Source of the DNA: Chitinophagaceae bacterium
GTDB lineage: Bacteria > Bacteroidota > Bacteroidia > Chitinophagales > Chitinophagaceae
Direction of reading: 5' to 3'
NCBI GenBank assembly: GCA_024643655.1
Contig: JAHEMM010000006.1
Coordinates: forward strand, 1-64,000
Length of the DNA: 64,000 nucleotides
The notes beneath the pieces are model-generated. The model searched no databases and was not told the DNA's origin. It worked only from the letters and a program-made list of their open reading frames with translations. The translations under genes were made by a program, and so were the position numbers. Positions 60,466-64,000 of the stretch are shown one piece after another. Positions within the stretch are counted from its first letter, which is position 1, and each line of letters begins with the position of its first letter.

Positions 60466-61649
60466 AAAAGTTTGAAAAGTAGTTTTTTAATCATCTTATA
60501 ATTAGTAATAATAGATAGGATGATTAAAATTATAGCCGTGCTAACAACACCCCAATGTAAGACCGTATTTAACTCTGGTCTATCATACATGATAAAATGA
60601 TGAAATCCCCATTGCATTAATTGTGTTAATAGTAAGGCAATAATTACAACTATGAAATACACAGGAATAAATTGTTTCGCTATTTTTTTACTTAGCCATG
60701 AAGGAGAATAGCCAATGGTAAGAAGCAGTTCTAAACTTTGTTTACTTTTTGCAATGACCAGTTGTAAGTAAAAAGAAAACAGCATAAGTGCTAAAATGAT
60801 AACCAGCATACCAAACACTGCTAAGCCTGTAATGATGCCCTGGAGTATTTGACGTGAACGGCCAAAAGCAGTTTTGTCTTTATTAATACGATAAGCCTTA
60901 TTTTCCAGGAATTGCAATAAGTCAGCATTATTGGCGTCTTTTGTTTTAAGAAATACCCTCGAAGCTTTTACATTTTTCTCCCCAGCCAGTGTTTCATTAG
61001 CCCAATCAACAAAACTTTTTGGGGCCAACAAAGAATTGACCCTATCTGAGAAAGCCACAATTTGTGCAGTAAAAACTCTTTCTCCTAGGCTGCCTTCGCA
61101 TCGTAAACTGATATTTACATTTGATGCCGTAGCTGCAGATAATTGTGGTAAACCATAGCTCGGTGCAAATACATTATACATTTCTAAAAACTCTGAAGAA
61201 AATATAATTGGTACTGTAGCCTGGCCTTCATTCCAGGTAAATCCTGGAGGAACGGTGTCAATAAATTTATTATCTAATGCTTCAATAAAAATATCTGATG
61301 CAAAAGGGATCATTTCGCCAGCACTGGCTACCACCTGAAAACGATTTGGAATAAGTGGGGCTGCATCATCAATAAAAGGTTGATTTTGTAGCGCTGTTAT
61401 ATCTTCTGGGGTAAAGCGATTGTCCTTACCCATATTATCATTGGTTATTAATTTGGTAACAGAGATATAGTCAAAGCCATTTTTCCGGATATTCGATTTC
61501 TTTAAAAGATCTTGAATATTGATGAACATCTGTAAAGAACTCAATAGTAATAAAACTCCGATACATAGACCTATATACGAAAACCAGCGGGATGCAGCGT
61601 TCGTGCCAGTTTGAAGTAAGGGTTTTATATTTTTATAAGAAGGATTCAA
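60462..61649 (-). CDS. FtsX-like ABC transporter permease
   Basis: 395 residues, TTG start 1 base after the ATPase gene. N-terminal helix (about 23-43), a long periplasmic domain (about 45-265), then three helices (about 268-295, 315-340 and 355-380), the MacB/FtsX layout. The cargo is not evident; lipoprotein release or signalling-type functions are usual for this class. Confidence 0.8.
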   Translation of the reverse strand: MNPSYKNIKPLLQTGTNAASRWFSYIGLCIGVLLLLSSLQMFINIQDLLKKSNIRKNGFDYISVTKLITNDNMGKDNRFTPEDITALQNQPFIDDAAPLIPNRFQVVASAGEMIPFASDIFIEALDNKFIDTVPPGFTWNEGQATVPIIFSSEFLEMYNVFAPSYGLPQLSAATASNVNISLRCEGSLGERVFTAQIVAFSDRVNSLLAPKSFVDWANETLAGEKNVKASRVFLKTKDANNADLLQFLENKAYRINKDKTAFGRSRQILQGIITGLAVFGMLVIILALMLFSFYLQLVIAKSKQSLELLLTIGYSPSWLSKKIAKQFIPVYFIVVIIALLLTQLMQWGFHHFIMYDRPELNTVLHWGVVSTAIILIILSIITNYKMIKKLLFKLF

Positions 61650-61650
61650 T

Positions 61651-62292
61651 TTATAAATTCAAAAGTTTTGTATAAGGGAAAAAATCAACTCGTTCCAGAT
61701 CGGCCAATAATATACAGGCATTTCTACTTTTGCATTCTTCAAGTATTAATTCCATCGCCTTTTTTGCGTTTACATTATCTAAATGACTAAACGGTTCATC
61801 CAGCATTATCATTTCAAATGGTTGCAGCAATGATCGGATAATGGCAATACGTTGCTGTTCACCGTAGGAGCAAGTGCCGGCCCTGGATTGAAGTTTACTT
61901 TCAATTCCCAAACGATGGGCAAATTCAATAATTTTTTCTTTTGGATGAAATGGATTGAGTTGTCTTTTAATTTCAAGATTGTCAAAGACAGTTAGGGCTG
62001 GAAAAAGACGAAGATCTTGAAAAACAATACTCAGAATTTTACTACGAATTGTAGCAAAATCCTCTGGTTTAAAAAGTTGAAGGTCTTGTTCTTTTAAAAT
62101 TATTTTTCCGTTATAATCATTTCTAAGCCCATAAATAAAATGTATAAGTGAAGTTTTACCACTTCCAGAAGGAGCTACTATTTTTATTAATTCACCGGGT
62201 AATACATCTATTCGTTTACCCCAGATTTCTGAACCTATAATTTGAGCTGGTTCAAAATAAGCAGGAATAAGTTTTTCGATTTGAAGTAACAT
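61651..62292 (-). CDS. ABC transporter ATPase partner of the FtsX-like permease
   Basis: 213 residues from the ATG at 62292; a TTG six codons upstream is less likely. Walker A A-P-S-G-S-G-K-T-S (about 40-48), the signature motif varies as C-S-Y-G-E-Q-Q-R, and Walker B M-I-M-L-D-E-P-F-S-H-L-D is intact. LolD/FtsE-like size. The LSGGQ variant (S-Y-G-E-Q) is worth noting but occurs in this family. Confidence 0.88.
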   Translation of the reverse strand: MLLQIEKLIPAYFEPAQIIGSEIWGKRIDVLPGELIKIVAPSGSGKTSLIHFIYGLRNDYNGKIILKEQDLQLFKPEDFATIRSKILSIVFQDLRLFPALTVFDNLEIKRQLNPFHPKEKIIEFAHRLGIESKLQSRAGTCSYGEQQRIAIIRSLLQPFEMIMLDEPFSHLDNVNAKKAMELILEECKSRNACILLADLERVDFFPYTKLLNL

Positions 62293-62304
62293 GAATTTAT
62301 TTAT

Positions 62305-62346
62305 AAGCAAAAACCACAGGTTGTTTTTAAATTAAACCTGTGGTTT
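62305..62346 (-). terminator. Terminator after the DUF4836 gene
   Basis: 12-bp stem AAACCACAGGTT / AACCTGTGGTTT (62311-62322 with 62335-62346); on the minus strand it runs into U-rich sequence. It stands between the lipoprotein gene and the ABC ATPase gene. Confidence 0.8.
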
Positions 62347-62364
62347 GTTGGATAACGTTTTGTA

Positions 62365-64000
62365 TTAATTGGTAGATGGAAATTCTAATGGCTCTGCATC
62401 GTCCCAGTTACTATACTCTTCTTTTCTTCTTTTCTCCTGCTCTCTCATTAATTTGGCAAAAAAACCTAAATAACCATTCAATTGTTTTAAGCTATTTGTC
62501 TTCGCATCAACCATATTAATTTCTGCATAGCTTTCTACACCACCATTTTTGAACTCGCCACCATAGAAAATAATATCGCTCCATATTTGTAAAGATCTAT
62601 CTGAAATAGCCGTTCCAACAGAATCTTTTGCTAAAGAATTTTTAGCTCCATTTATGAAGTTTTTAATATTCATATAGCCTGCAATCGGATGTCCTTTTAT
62701 CTTGTTAATAAAATCATGATTAGTTGTCGTTTTGCCAAACGAGTTGATGGTTAAAGAATCATTTCCAGCCACAAACCAATTGTCTGTTAAAGTATAAGGT
62801 ATCTTGGAAAGCATTTCATTTGCATCGGCTCCCTCTTTTGCTACAGTTTCAGTTAAAACACCAATCATTTTTTCAAATGCGGTTTTTTCATTTATAGATG
62901 TTGCAAATAAGATTTTAGCCGATGGTATTTCAGTGTTAAAACTGAATTCTTCACCTTTCCCAATTGATTGCTTTATTTCTTTTTTTTCAATTTTAAAATC
63001 TGAAACTGATAAAAGTAATTCACCTTTATTTGCTTTTACAAAATCGTCAACACTAAAGCCGGCTTGCGACAAAGCCAAATTCAGTAAACCATCTACGCCA
63101 AGTAAAGAAAAAAAGTCTTTCAATCCTTCTGGTGGGTAATTAAAAGCAAGTAGTGCATCTACATTACCGGCAGGTATTTTTTGTAAAATAACTTCATCAA
63201 AGTTTTTAAGGCTATGTTTTTTATAAAGATCAGAAAGCTCTTTGCTAAAATAATTTTTTGCTTTATACGTTATTTTCCCAGCATCAAAATTGACTGTGGC
63301 AGTGGAAATGTTCCCTTTAAAAAGTAAGTTTATTTTAGTAATGGCTAATATGGCTGGAACGGATTTACTGAATAAGGAACCGGCATTTATCCACACATGC
63401 AAATCTCCTTTCTCTTTTATCAGAGAAGAGAATTTTGAATCATTCCCGATGCTTTTACTTTTTTTCAGTTCATATATTTCTTTTGCAAAATGTATAAGGC
63501 TGTCTGCTGAAAATGAGCTGCGGGAATCATAGTTGCCACCTTTTCCCATGTTACCGTTTAAGTCGGAGGCGTTACCTATTAGAATCAGGCGTTCTTTATT
63601 CCAGGTTATAACGTTATCATTATTAGCAATAAAAGATATCCCATTTTTAGTCTCAATTTTTTTATCGGTATTAATTTGGCCTACAAAAGATTCCAGCTTT
63701 GTTACATCTTTCAAATTTGTAACTAAAGCAATATAGCCACCTCGTCCCTGAGTTTTTGCGAATAGATAACTATCACCATTGATATTTATCCCTGATTCTT
63801 CGGGGTTGTTCATTATTTTAATAGCTAATGAATCTTCCGTTTCTTCTAGGGCTGTTTTAAACAATTCAGATTGCTTAATTTCTTCCCAAGGTAGTTTTTC
63901 ACTCATCGAAGCCCCGTTAATATGTAAAACAAAGGCTGCATCTTCAGGTACCGGGATATTTGATTTTGAAGAACAGGAAACAAAAAAAGTAGCGATTAAG
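62365..64000 (-). CDS. DUF4836-family lipoprotein, 5' end beyond window
   Basis: The frame is open to the right edge. Upstream of the internal ATG at 63906 the reading L-I-A-T-F-F-V-S-C-S-S-K-S, then V-P-E-D-A-A-F-V-L-H-I-N-G, shows that the true start lies just outside the window and that this is a lipoprotein (cysteine encoded near 63976). About 545 codons are visible. P-x-D-A-x-x-V-L-x-I at the mature N-terminus and the repeated domain structure are typical of DUF4836 proteins of Bacteroidota, which have no known function. Ends in a terminator. Confidence 0.8.
   Translation of the reverse strand, partial: LIATFFVSCSSKSNIPVPEDAAFVLHINGASMSEKLPWEEIKQSELFKTALEETEDSLAIKIMNNPEESGININGDSYLFAKTQGRGGYIALVTNLKDVTKLESFVGQINTDKKIETKNGISFIANNDNVITWNKERLILIGNASDLNGNMGKGGNYDSRSSFSADSLIHFAKEIYELKKSKSIGNDSKFSSLIKEKGDLHVWINAGSLFSKSVPAILAITKINLLFKGNISTATVNFDAGKITYKAKNYFSKELSDLYKKHSLKNFDEVILQKIPAGNVDALLAFNYPPEGLKDFFSLLGVDGLLNLALSQAGFSVDDFVKANKGELLLSVSDFKIEKKEIKQSIGKGEEFSFNTEIPSAKILFATSINEKTAFEKMIGVLTETVAKEGADANEMLSKIPYTLTDNWFVAGNDSLTINSFGKTTTNHDFINKIKGHPIAGYMNIKNFINGAKNSLAKDSVGTAISDRSLQIWSDIIFYGGEFKNGGVESYAEINMVDAKTNSLKQLNGYLGFFAKLMREQEKRRKEEYSNWDDAEPLEFPSTN

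Noticed and set aside
1-64000. CRISPR arrays, insertion sequences, prophage, tRNA or rRNA genes
   Set aside because: No regular short repeats with spacers, transposase motifs, integrase genes or recognisable tRNA/rRNA sequence were seen while reading; a dedicated tRNA search was not possible here.

Overview
The window is AT-rich DNA from a Bacteroidota bacterium, most likely of the Chitinophagales. The signs are a fused CcoNO oxidase subunit, a Sec-type (clade II) nitrous oxide reductase without NosR, a short RpoD lacking region 1.1, DUF4836/DUF5777/DUF2892-type proteins, lipoprotein signals of the relaxed Bacteroidota kind, and promoters resembling the TAnnTTTG -7 box of this phylum. I see no rRNA, tRNA, CRISPR array, phage or insertion sequence.

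Layout. 1-10 kb: a truncated tandem-GAF signalling gene, a small unknown, adenine deaminase, a LolA-like secreted protein, a large Asp-box beta-propeller protein, a fatty acid desaturase and trmD. 10-19 kb (minus strand): a complete cbb3 oxidase locus, ccoI-ccoS-ccoNO-ccoQ-ccoP-ccoG-ccoH-TauE/SafE-like, including two tiny genes (ccoQ, ccoS). 19-27 kb (minus strand): a nitrous oxide reductase operon, cytochrome c-nosZ-fasciclin-membrane protein-nosL-nosD-nosF-nosY-RIC. 27-34 kb: Rrf2 regulator, second RIC protein, universal stress protein, DUF2892 protein, a PAS histidine kinase with a FixL-like PAS core, a receiver-Crp/Fnr response regulator, and two Hsp20 genes with an unknown between them. 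34-41 kb (plus strand): a periplasmic/membrane redox gene set (YceI lipoprotein, CX4CH cytochrome-like lipoprotein, DUF5777 barrel, lipoprotein, cytochrome c, small membrane protein, Tat Fe-S protein, NrfD protein, anchored beta protein) with no catalytic molybdopterin subunit. 41-64 kb: mainly housekeeping (S4 protein, dipeptidase, dinB, rimM, rpsP, ffh, rpoD, LptF/G-like, CDF transporter, OsmC, metZ-like, two pseudouridine synthases, Spy-like, rlmN, thiolase, ABC transporter) ending in a truncated DUF4836 lipoprotein.

How the genes fit together. The 10-41 kb part reads as a low-oxygen/N-oxide respiration island: a high-affinity oxidase, an N2O reductase, repair proteins for nitrosative damage, stress proteins and a probable extra menaquinol:cytochrome c route. 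Reading its intergenic regions by eye, I found one 12-bp Fnr/Crp-like motif, TGAY-N4-RTCA, in front of nearly every transcription unit of the island. It lies at one of two fixed distances (23 or 44-45 nt) from a TAnnTTTG-like -7 box, which correspond to the class II and class I activator positions. The only Crp/Fnr-type protein encoded here is the response regulator at 30950-32005, partnered with the FixL-like kinase, so it is the obvious candidate for controlling the whole island. This regulon and the NrfD/Fe-S redox module inside it are the most interesting content of the window.
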